Positions 9,990-19,000 of a DNA stretch of 20,921 bases are shown here, in pieces. The position numbers were made by a program, and so were the translations under genes. Source of the stretch: Didymodactylos carnosus (Eukaryota > Rotifera > Eurotatoria > Philodinida > Philodinidae). The notes below the pieces were generated by a model that saw only the letters and a list, made by a program, of their open reading frames with translations, did no database searches and was not told where the DNA came from. The stretch covers positions 1-20,921 of the forward strand of contig CAJNOQ010003236.1 of NCBI GenBank assembly GCA_905250885.1, in the 5' to 3' direction. Position 1 is the stretch's first letter. Every line of letters begins with the position of its first letter.

Positions 9990-11079
9990 TCAGTTCTCGT
10001 AATTTTGTAATATAGCTGAACGCTTCCTTGGAGTAACGAAGCTTCTTATTTCCAGTGACTGACTATAAGGAAGTACATGTTACACTGAATATTATATGTG
10101 TTTTTTTGCACATGGCTATTATTTGCACGAGATATACATTACTAAAAGTAGATTAGTAATGTTGTATTTCGTTATAATTGGCGAAAACTTTTGATATGAG
10201 ATCAGAGATGGTGACTTAGTCACCTTACGCAATACTCCTAACTTAGAAATGGTGATAATTAAAGTATGGTCATTTAGAAGCATCAGTTTTCTTAAAATAA
10301 AAATGTTCTTACTTTTGAACAAATAAGACTCTTATTCGAGAGAACAGTGATTCTAGCGTAGCAAAGGTTGTAATAGGAGGGTGCTCTATTTTCTTCAAAA
10401 GTACCGTGATGTACATTTTTGGTTATTATGACGATGTTGTTAAGTCTGAACATCAGCTAAGAGAAGACTGCGAAACCATGGATATTTTCAGTATATAACA
10501 GTATATGAATTTGCTTTCTCGAAATATCTCAAACACTTATGCAATTGATCACAACTGTTTTACATATATGTTTGTTTTTAGTAGACGTCATCATCACCAG
10601 CCCAATCTGTTCGATCAAAATACTAGAAAAACTGTGTGTCTGTAACAGCAACAACAAAAAAGAAAAATTATGACGAGAAAGAAGAGTTTGAAGTAGTTGA
10701 GTTGACTAGAATGAGTTTGATTTGTGTTTGTTTGTTTGCTCTGTGATCGTCTCTCAGTGCAATTGATTAATGATTTTTTTTTGTGTTTTGTATTACTCTT
10801 CTTGTTGGGTACTATTTTATTTTTTAAAATATTTTTGACTCTATAAGAACAGATGAGCTTGTGAATGATTTTTCGTCGACTTTCTATTATTTATTTCAGC
10901 GGCTTTTTCTATAATTATACTAGCATTTTTAGTAGTTAGTCAGATGTTTTTATTGTTAAACAAATCAGTTGTTCTCTTTTCTTTGTCTCTATCGAAAGTA
11001 TGAGCCTAAAAGTGTTCTCGGTTATATGTTTTTCGTTTATTCTTATCTCATTGTTCAACTAATAAAACTAGTCCGGCAA
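9990..11079. other. Catalase downstream region, possible 3' UTR
   Basis: AT- and T-rich DNA after the first catalase stop. It contains the candidate alternative last exon and an AATAAA at 11061-11066 that could end a long 3' UTR. No other open frame with family resemblance is seen. Confidence 0.35.
10585..10626 (+). CDS. Candidate alternative last exon of catalase
   Basis: A T-rich tract and TTTTTAGTAG acceptor precede a frame reading TSSSPAQSVRSKY and a TAG at 10624-10626. It would join in phase 0 to catalase exon 13 if that exon ended at 9971 (AAAAAG, then a weak GTGCGG donor), giving a 525-aa protein. Ser/Ala/Pro-rich tails before a C-terminal tripeptide are common in catalases. SKY resembles a type 1 peroxisomal signal (SKL) but has Tyr instead of Leu. 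Another possible join (donor GTAGTC at 9985, acceptor one frame away) gives a different tail. Unproven without transcripts. Confidence 0.35.
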   Translation, partial: TSSSPAQSVRSKY

Positions 11080-11180
11080 TACATTGCATGTTCCAGATGT
11101 GCCTGACGTGATATACTACATCAGGACTGTGAAATTCATTTCCATAATAATTTGGACACCCACCTATGCATCAACAAAAT
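11080..11180 (-). pseudogene. Inverted fragment of catalase intron 11 / exon 12
   Basis: The reverse complement of this stretch matches 9573-9672 (end of intron 11 plus the first ~85 nt of catalase exon 12) with about six mismatches and a 2-nt insertion that breaks the frame. It includes the acceptor (GCATAG instead of GCGTAG) and the block GTCCAAATTATTAT. It lies in opposite orientation to the catalase gene and to the direct duplicate that follows. It is a non-functional remnant. Confidence 0.9.
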
Positions 11181-11748
11181 ATCAGGTTAATAACTGAAGC
11201 GATCGACGCTATCGAACGCTAGAAAAATTTGAACACTGGTTTTACAGGGAATAAAACATGCATAACTGCGATTATCTGAAGTTTTTAATCTAATAACGGC
11301 GGTTCTTTGCCTTTTTTCTTTCGATTGTAGAAAATCATTAAAACATTTCTTACACGTCGAACGTTTTATTTTAAGAACGCTGTAATTAGCAAGAAAGAAG
11401 CTGAAAACTCAATAAAATGAGCGATACTTTCTGAAATTTTAGCCCAGATTCCAACTAGTTTAAGTCCTGACAGGACACTGTGCATTTTCGACCAAACGCT
11501 GAAATCTGAATTTGGCCCGAAACGAGAAAGATGTACAAATTGGTTACTGAACCACATGAAAATGTCAGCTATAGATAGATCAACATTCAGATGAAATTGG
11601 TATTTTTTAAAATAGGGAACTTCAAAAGAACAAAGGAAGAAAATGTGCTGTGATTAATTATTTTTGGAAAACAGAAGCTGGCAAGATTGTGATAGACAAA
11701 TAGAAGGAGAAAAAATGTAGATTTAAACTATGTGCTTCATTTATTGTG
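11181..11748. other. DNA between the two catalase remnants
   Basis: No similarity to catalase is visible here and no gene is supported. A 63-codon minus-strand frame at 11557-11366 is open, but lacks a recognisable domain. Confidence 0.35.
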
Positions 11749-11942
11749 TTTGCATAAAGTTTGTAAACTGACATTGAATGAAAATCCTGAGAACTATTTC
11801 ACACAAATTGAGCAATTAGCCTTTTCACCAGCCAATATGCCACCTGGTATCGAAGCATCACCAGATAAAATGTTACAAGGACGTTTGTTTAGTTACACGG
11901 ATACACAACGTCATCGTATTGGCGCAAATTTCATGCTTATAC

Positions 11943-12545
11943 CAGAGCTGGGCAAGTCACAGGTTTCCAAGTCATGAGTAATAAAAAATTTTCACCAGTC
12001 AAGTCAAGTCTCGGGGTTTTCCAAGTCAAGTTAAGTCACAAGTCATGACTTGAAATCTTTTTCCCGTAGAAAACGGCATAGAAGAGAGAGCAAAAAAAGC
12101 CTCCATTCCTTGGTATTAGAACACAGACTTGCTATGCAATTGCAAAATGCGCGTCTTGTTACTGTGGGTAAATTCTAACATATTATAATATCAACGTTCC
12201 CAAATCATTATGAATTATCATTTAAAATTAGATTGCATCAGCTGTTTAAAAATATTCATGACTTGACTTGATTTTTTATGCAAAGTTACAAGTCAAGTCA
12301 AGTCAAGTCATGAGTCATCAAAAATTTCCGACGTCAAGTCAAAGTCATTTTTGACTTGACTTTCCCCAGAAGCGGCGGAACCGTAGAGGCAATAGGGGCG
12401 TCGCCCCCACAGCTGTAGAGGCATTAGGCACTAGGTTGTGAGATAATGTAAAAATACTCTGATAGTTTTCGTTGATTTTACAGGAAAAAAAATCCGCCCC
12501 CACAGCTTTCAAACCATTCCGCCGCCCCTGACTTTCCCAGCTCTG
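11943..12545. mobile_element. Non-autonomous hAT-like element in the catalase duplicate
   Basis: The ends are CAGAGCTGGGCAAGTCA and TGACTTTCCCAGCTCTG (inverted, one mismatch; the right end is interrupted by the nested element). It is flanked by 8-bp target duplications GCTTATAC (11935-11942) and GCTTGTAC (12546-12553). The CAG...CTG ends and the 8-bp duplication are hallmarks of the hAT superfamily. The interior is full of AAGTCA/TGACTT motifs in both orientations, which look like subterminal transposase-binding repeats. There is no transposase frame; without the nested element it is about 430 bp. Confidence 0.88.
12367..12530. mobile_element. Second hAT-like MITE nested inside the first
   Basis: A 164-bp element with ends CAGAAGCGGCGGAACC and, inverted, CAGGGGCGGCGGAATGG. 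It is flanked by exact 8-bp duplications ACTTTCCC (12359-12366 and 12531-12538). It is GC-rich, unlike the host DNA, and contains complementary GGGGGCG/CGCCCCC tracts near each end. It lies close to the right terminus of the outer element, so it must have inserted later. No coding capacity. Confidence 0.88.
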
Positions 12546-12719
12546 GCTTGTACCAGGTAAGTCTATCTATCGATCTGGCATGCTGTGTATGATCATTATG
12601 GGATATGTTTTGTTTCTAGTCAATAATCGCGAAACAAACAAAAATGTGAAAGTTTGTACTTATCAGCGAGATGGTCCAGTGAATAATTATGGTTAGTTCG
12701 AGTCTTTAGCTGCACAGAT

Positions 12720-12823
12720 GGTTTACTCTCAGTTCGTCCCAAATTGCTCACTCTCATACCTGCTCGCCCCTTTGATGTTGTTTGATCTTACAAAGCCAAT
12801 TTGGGACGAACTGAGAGGACACC
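12720..12823. mobile_element. 104-bp MITE with GGT ends and 8-bp target duplication
   Basis: Terminal inverted repeats share CTCTCAGTTCGTCCCAAATT (left 12726 onward, right as its complement to about 12818), with outer ends GGTTTA and GGTGTC. It is flanked by exact 8-bp duplications GCACAGAT (12712-12719 and 12824-12831). The parental catalase intron 11 has GCACAGAT once, which proves the insertion. Ends beginning GG with 8-bp duplications fit Merlin-type or other superfamilies rather than CAG-ended hAT; the class is uncertain. Confidence 0.87.
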
Positions 12824-12895
12824 GCACAGATTGTATTGTTGATTTTGTTGATGCGTAGGTGGATGTCGTGATATAACATCACGTCAGCCATACCT

Positions 12896-13329
12896 AGATC
12901 GCACTGTTCAATCTCTAATCATAGTACTCTAGAATATTTTCAACTACTTGTAGATGGGATAGAAAGAAAAGACACAGTCTTTCTGAAATAAGAGTCATGA
13001 ATTTGTAGGGTTCTTTAAGTGGGAATCGTTAAAAAGCTGTTGTTTCTTGCTTTATTCGATACGCTATAACAGCCTGTGATAAGAAAACCTTGATAGTTTA
13101 TTTTTTTTTACCAAGTTTGTATTAAATGTGCCTATAGCTAGGTTCGTTATGGCACATTTCTCTATTTTGTTGGAATTCATACATGAAGTCTAGATTAGAA
13201 TACACACATCTTGTTTTTACACAACTTTACAAGTGTAAACTTGATTATACAATCTACGTAACAAATTAGTATAACTATTCTCACATCATACAGCAGGATG
13301 AATATATAAATATAGATTGCCGAACTAGC
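12896..13329. other. Intergenic DNA with nothing recognised
   Basis: AT-rich, no supported gene. A short palindrome TTTACAAGTGTAAA lies near 13226. No homology to the catalase gene continues past about 12895. Confidence 0.35.
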
Positions 13330-13775
13330 CAGACGAGCTGTGTTTTACGTCATAATGTACTATGTATGCTATCGAACGGGTGAGCCGAGATACTGCGACA
13401 TCAGTAATTTGTTTAAGATTACTACACGACCTGTTCGCATCAAGATTCGAATACAGTACGTTGGAAGTAGAGATGCTTGGTTCTCGGTTCGAGTACCAAA
13501 ACGAAAAGAACCGCGGTTCCGGTTCTCGACTTAGAACTGAAAAGAAAGAAACCGCGGTTCTGGTTACGAGCTTAGAAATTCGTTTTGTTAAAAGAAAGAT
13601 CTCTTCCGAAAAACAGGAACCGTCTAAGAAACCGTGGTTTCGATTCCATTGCCAGAACTGGTAACGCGTTTCTGATTCCCGATGAAGAGCCGAAGATAAG
13701 AGAACCGCGGTTGGAAATCGAACATTGCTAGTTGGAAGTGCGTGATGAACGGCATAACCATTAAGCTATGTGGTC
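13330..13775 (-). repeat. tRNA-like / SINE-like sequence, interrupted by a MITE
   Basis: Read on the minus strand from 13775 it begins GACCACA and has a perfect RNA polymerase III A box, TAGCTTAATGG (13769-13759). If the MITE at 13468-13730 and one target duplication are removed, a B-box-like TATTCGAATC (13453-13444) follows about 32 nt after the A box, the spacing of a tRNA. The D, anticodon and T stems pair poorly, so it is not a working tRNA. It is better read as a tRNA-derived SINE head or decayed tRNA. Additional B-box-like text (CCGTTCGATAGC) lies near 13380-13369. The body beyond about 13440 is unassigned. Confidence 0.4.
13468..13730. mobile_element. 263-bp hAT-like MITE with repeated AACCGCGGTT palindromes
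   Basis: The left end TAGAGATGCTTGGTTC and the inverted right end TAGCAATGTTCGATTTC are imperfect inverted repeats. Exact 8-bp duplications GTTGGAAG lie on both sides (13460-13467, 13731-13738). TAGAGATGC-type ends with 8-bp duplications are common among hAT elements. The interior carries AACCGCGGTT three times (13509, 13550, 13703) and the variant AACCGTGGTT (13630), each near CGGTTC/GAACCG text. Open frames of 64-100 codons cross it, but they are products of the repeats and not genes. Confidence 0.82.
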
Positions 13776-15960
13776 ATGATGTATAAATTTCAGTATATTT
13801 TCTATCGATCTCAATGTGCCTTAAAAATGGCTTACTTGCATCCCATCGAAACGGATCCTTAATAGAACCAAATTTACATACTAAGTTTAGTTTCAACGGG
13901 TTGAATAAATGAATGTCCGTTTATCCATAATGGCAGCAGGCTCTTTCATATCTTTTATCATCTGACAATGTTTGTGTTATATACTTTCGACATTCAATGA
14001 AAAAGTTGTCTATACTACATATCACGTATGAATCATCTTCGTATCTTCACATAATTCTAAATATCTCGCTCGATAACTCTTCTCCTTACTTAATAAAACG
14101 TGACTTGGTAAATTCCTCATAATCTTATCTACATTTATATCAGTTCAGGAGACGGTTAAGTGTTTGTTATTATAACTCAATAAATAATTATGTAGCGTTG
14201 TCAAATAACTTGTTTCGGTAATCTTTCAGTGTTTTACGTTATTCAATTATACGTTTATGAGTGTTTATAGATATAACTAATACAAATTTCAGACGATAGC
14301 ACGTATTAAGGTATTATCTATGTCGACGACGTGTTGATGAGTACTTATTATCAATTTTGTTTCATAAAAAACTTCATTTGTATCTACGTCTAGCTGAATG
14401 TATTTTCCTAACATTCGCCGTTTTCAAAATTAAAGAAGTTTGGATATAAAAGACATTACTCCAAAAAGTTGATCGTCAATTTAAATTTACTCCCATGAGA
14501 ATGTAATTTTTCTACTGCACAACACGAATAATAAATAATATTACGCATAATAGGAGAGTACAGAACTATACAATGCTAGTGACGTTAGAAGCGTATTGTG
14601 AATGACAATCATAAAGCATGCTATACATGTCTGAGTGCACTTGTTCCAAGTAAATTAAAGAAATTTTTTTTGAATTTGAGTTTAAAACGACTGACTGTTG
14701 TTGTTGAGTTTAAATGACTTGAAAACTGTTAAATTTTTTAAAAAGTTTTATGCTTTAAGGCTTCTTAACATTTTTCCTCTCGTATAACTTTGATTTTCAG
14801 AAATTCCTTGTTGAGAAAAGTTTAGCTAAACAATAGCAAGATTTTCATATTTTATACTTTTTGCTCAATACATGATATTTTAAAAACTACAAAAGAATTG
14901 TTCACATTAGATATGCTACTTTATGTAAGTAAAAATCTTGACTCAATCGTTCATAGAGTTTAGCAAAACTTTTTCATAGCTCATCAAGATCTATCTACTC
15001 ATACTGAAAAATTATGACCCAACAATAAGTAGCCGCTGAAGATAGTAGGAGTATGTTAAATTAGTTTCATAATTTATATTTTTTATTGTCACATAGCTAT
15101 AGACAGACATTCCTATACGAGTATGCATAGTTAGAAATGATTAGTTCTTGATAGTCTAACTCTTAATTATACGACTAGTGGTTTTTTATTAGCTCAAAAA
15201 GCAGATATTTGCATTTTTTAACTTTTAGTGACTGTTCTACTCGTTAACTTGCACAAAATTCTTTACTGGTAGTTGAAATTTAATTGGTTATATCATTTTG
15301 ATGAGTTATCTATACACATACATAGACGTTGTAATCTTACTATCTAATAATAAATATAGTGATTTCATACAAATTGACATCGATCATCAGCTAGTTTTTT
15401 GCTGTTTCCCAGACAATCTCTATAATAAATACTAAATAGTCCGAAGAAGAAAACGAAAGGATAAATATTATACATACAGGCGTATATTTTTATAATGTAA
15501 TATAATAATGATGATAGTACAAACGAAAGAATAAGAAAGAGAGACAGTTAATTCCAGAAATAGAATTACATGATTTGTCAATATATTCACTATGCAAGGT
15601 TCTTTTACCAATTTTGGAAAAAACGTACTTAGAATGATATGTTTGTAGACGATTGAAGTTGTGGGCCTACATTTGTTATAAATGTGTTGTATACAGTTAT
15701 CGATCACTCCTCGCTTCTTAGGTACAAAAATAGAGCAAAATGATGATAAGAAAAAAAAATATCGTCTAATTTTTTTGGCAGGAAGCGGGGGACAAAATAT
15801 GCACCAAAAAAAAGATGAACAAAAAACTATCTAGAATAATTCTGTTTTTTATTCTATGTCAATCTTTTTTTTCTCTCTCTCTCTCTCTATATATACAATT
15901 CTACTAACGACTGTATAAATTCTTGTTAGTATACACGTCAAACATTTTGGCACGGTTTTG
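13776..15960. other. Intergenic DNA upstream of myosin, nothing recognised
   Basis: About 2.2 kb of AT-rich DNA without a supported gene. A (TC)n tract runs into (TA)n at about 15870-15895, some 200 bp before the myosin start codon, and may mark the promoter region. A 79-codon minus-strand frame at 15707-15468 shows no family resemblance. Confidence 0.35.
15870..15895 (+). repeat. (TC)n/(TA)n microsatellite
   Basis: About nine TC units followed by a short TA run, roughly 200 bp upstream of the myosin start codon and 85 bp upstream of the presumed 5' UTR splice donor. It may be part of the core promoter; no TATA box can be singled out. Confidence 0.7.
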
Positions 15961-15976
15961 AACTCGTGGTTGTACG

Positions 15977-16041
15977 GTAAGATTTTTCTAAATATCTAAC
16001 TCTAGTTCCATAAGTAAAACTATTTTTCATTCCTATTGTAG
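15977..16041 (+). other. Probable 5' UTR intron of the myosin gene
   Basis: Donor GTAAGA follows TGTACG at 15976, and a TTCCTATTGTAG acceptor ends at 16041, 51 nt before the myosin ATG. At 65 nt it matches the other introns in the window. A trans-splicing acceptor at the same AG is an alternative, since rotifers are known to trans-splice leaders. Confidence 0.5.
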
Positions 16042-16092
16042 TATCCGAAAATTAACACTTATATATAAGTCATTTGAATACAATAGACTAAA

Positions 16093-19000
16093 ATGTCAAT
16101 TGAAGGGATCCTTGATCCGAATGATCCAGAATTAAAAGAGTCAATGAAATTTTTGACAATGACAACTGAGGAACGGATAAAACTTCAAGCACAACCGTTC
16201 GATGGTAAAAAAGCATGTTGGGTACCAGATCCAAAAGAATCGTTTATTGCCGCTGAAATAGTTGAAACGCAAGGCGAAGAAGTTACCGTTAAAACAAGCA
16301 AAGGAGATGTATGCATGATTAACTATTAAGAATATTCAAAATGTACATTTTTTTAAAATTATTTCAGAGTCTAACATTAAAAAAAGATGATGTTCAACAA
16401 ATGAATCCACCAAAATTTGAAATGTGTGATGATATGGCCAATTTAACATATTTAAATGACGCGAGTGTACTTCATAATTTACGTGAACGTTATAAAAATT
16501 GGTTAATTTATGTAAGTTTTCATGTATTAGCTTGCCTTTCTATATGATTGTTACTTTCTCTTGATTCTAGACCTATTCGGGATTATTTTGTGTTGCCATC
16601 AATCCATATAAACGTTTACCAATTTATACGATGAAAGTTGTAATGATGTATCGTGGAAAAAAGCGTACCGAAGTTCCACCACATTTGTTTGCCATTGCTG
16701 ATAATGCTTATTCAAACATGTTAAGAGGTAAGTAATCAATTTTTTTAAATAACAGATTATTTATTTTTAATCAGTATAACTTTTATTTTGAACAAATTAG
16801 ATCACTAATTATTTATATGTAGTAAAAGTAAACATCACTTGAAGCGTACAACAATTAACTTACTTTAGGTGTAAGATGAATGATAAATTTCATATACAGA
16901 AATAATGATAATGACAGGCTTCTCTCTGTGTAAATAAGGTTAGATTCTTTAGGCAATTCTAATACTATCACTAGTTTACCTCGATTTATAAATAGAAAAT
17001 ATGAGACAAACATCACAGAGATCATGATTTATGGTTTTTGGTTTCTCTCTCAGATTAACATTTTATGCACCTCCACATAGGACACATATTATTTGTGGCA
17101 CGTGATTTAATCCTCTATGCTCTAATATCTAGAACATGTTATAGATTGTATCACCTCAACAACTAATGACAAGAACATCAACAACATTTGTAGCGTCTAT
17201 TTCCTATTCTGAGTAGGCGATTTACCTTCTTTTTGTATTTATTAATAATTAGTATCAAAGAAAAATGAAAAATGTGTACGCATATAAGAAAGTACAAGGT
17301 TGTATATGTATGTATCAGTCAACAACTATACATCATTGTGAAACTTAATTCGGCTGACATATACGTCACATATATTCTAGATCTAAAAATAAATTGATTA
17401 CATAAAGATAACATAGAAAAGATGAGCTAATACTGCATTTCTCAAAACATAAGAAATTATGAAAAAACATTATTATATAATGAAGAACATTGAAACAAAT
17501 AATTGTAACTAATTGTTCAAATATGTGGTGTGAAGTAAAGTTTTTTGGATACTTGCGTATCTAAATAATTCAATTTTCTCATATTCATGGAGGAAAATCT
17601 TTTAGTCGTACATACATGGGAGCATGAGTCTAATAAACTTCTGAATACAATATTGTCAGATAATGAACAAATATTCGATGTAGAAAACAATCAAGTTGTT
17701 AATCTATGATAATATAGATATTTTTTCTAAAGAATAATTATTTTTATGAAAGAGAGCGATAAGACACATACAATACTTTTAACAAGAATTTAAAAAAAAA
17801 CTGATATTAAACTATTGATAGTTTTCTTGCTTTCTAACAATCCTATTTCCAGATCAGGTTTCGATTAGAAACTGAAAAAATAATCTCACAAACCAGGAAA
17901 AAGCTGTCATTCTAAAAAAACTGTCTAATTTTGCAAGATGAGAAGACTTAAGTATAAAAATCAAAATTTGAACCACATCGGAACCAAACGTAGTTTCAAA
18001 TAAATTCGTTCTTATTAACGCTCTTTTCTGTGAAAAGCATGACAGGCGATAGATCTGAATGAAAATAAACTTGTATAAAAAAGTTATCACAGACTTTTCA
18101 AAATTCAGTTAACTACGTGTTAGTTAAAGCAGTTTGTACCTCGGCTAAAACGCGTAACTGTCAGCTGCGGTGGGTTGAACGATATTTTTTCTCTCAAACC
18201 AGCCTTAAAAGCACCTCATTAGACGCAGCTTTTTGCGCTGATTACGAATATCAACTTTAAAAAGAACTCACGAAACTCAAATTTTTAAATCGAAAATTCA
18301 AATTTAAAATTTATTAGAAGTTTTTTTATTTCAATTTTCTGACCTACTTAGTTTTTTAAAAAGTTTCAGAAAGTATATCAGTGGATAAAGAATTAAATTC
18401 TCTATAAAATGCGCTACTGACTTTGCCGAAACAATCTTAAAAAACGCATTTTGCACACTAAACAAGTTTTTGCTGGTTTTTGCCGATTTTTTGTCGAATT
18501 GGAAATGATACTTTTTTTGGAGCAATTCTACGAAAATCAAAAACATTTCTTCCACCGTTTTTTGCTTAGTTTGATAGAGGGCACTCGATTGCATAAGGCT
18601 CCGTGCAGATCAAGTTTATAGAAGTCTTTTATACTGGTAGAAATATAACAATAAAACCTACCGCAAAAGAAAGCAAAAAAATGATGTAATACCGTCACGG
18701 AGCCATTTCGCTTGTTTCTTTTCATTTAAGCATTTTTGAGTGAAAGTAAAGAGATGATTCGAAAGCTCTTTTCATGCTCTACTTTTGCATTAGACTTTTT
18801 TTCTGAATATGTTTCGTTTTAGAGCATTTTTCAAAGTTTGTAGAGCACTAGAAAAAAGGCTAAAAAATGTAATTCCGTCACGATACCTATTTTGCTCATA
18901 AAAGTCGCTCTACTTAACCGACGCATTTGAAATTTTTGATACAAACCAAGCCATTCTACCGCACATCTCTGATAAAAATTTCGTCATCTTTTGTTCAGTA

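Larger units (their letters stand above)
11749..12895 (+). pseudogene. Direct partial duplicate of catalase exons 10-12, broken by insertions
   Basis: Three blocks match the catalase gene in order: 11749-11942 (exon 10), 12546-12719 (end of exon 10, intron 10, exon 11, part of intron 11) and 12824-12895 (rest of intron 11 and parts of exon 12). The first block has roughly 180 consecutive identical bases to 9205-9386. The second has scattered changes and a 9-nt deletion (ACATCACAT) in exon 11. The third lacks about 35 nt of exon 12. The blocks are separated by transposon insertions at 11943-12545 and 12720-12823. There is no promoter, no exons 1-9 and no exon 13, so this is a duplicated pseudogene fragment. 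Confidence 0.93.

Noticed and set aside
11732-11977. 81-codon plus-strand frame with catalase sequence
   Set aside because: It is catalase exon 10 duplicated without its neighbours and running into a transposon end; a pseudogene fragment, not a gene.
13340-13664. Overlapping 64- and 100-codon plus-strand frames
   Set aside because: They run across the hAT-like MITE and its target duplication; the open frames come from its GAACCG-type repeats.
13702-13775. Functional tRNA gene spanning the MITE right end
   Set aside because: The stems do not pair well and the apparent B box lies inside the transposon end; the original B box is on the other side of the insertion.
16309-16347. Read-through of the first myosin coding exon to a stop (VCMINY)
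   Set aside because: The donor GTATGC at 16309 and the acceptor at 16367 restore a conserved myosin frame; the extra residues are intron.
18331-18725. Minus-strand frames of 62 and 87 codons in the myosin intron
   Set aside because: AT-driven open frames with Lys/Phe-rich composition, no domain and no splice support.
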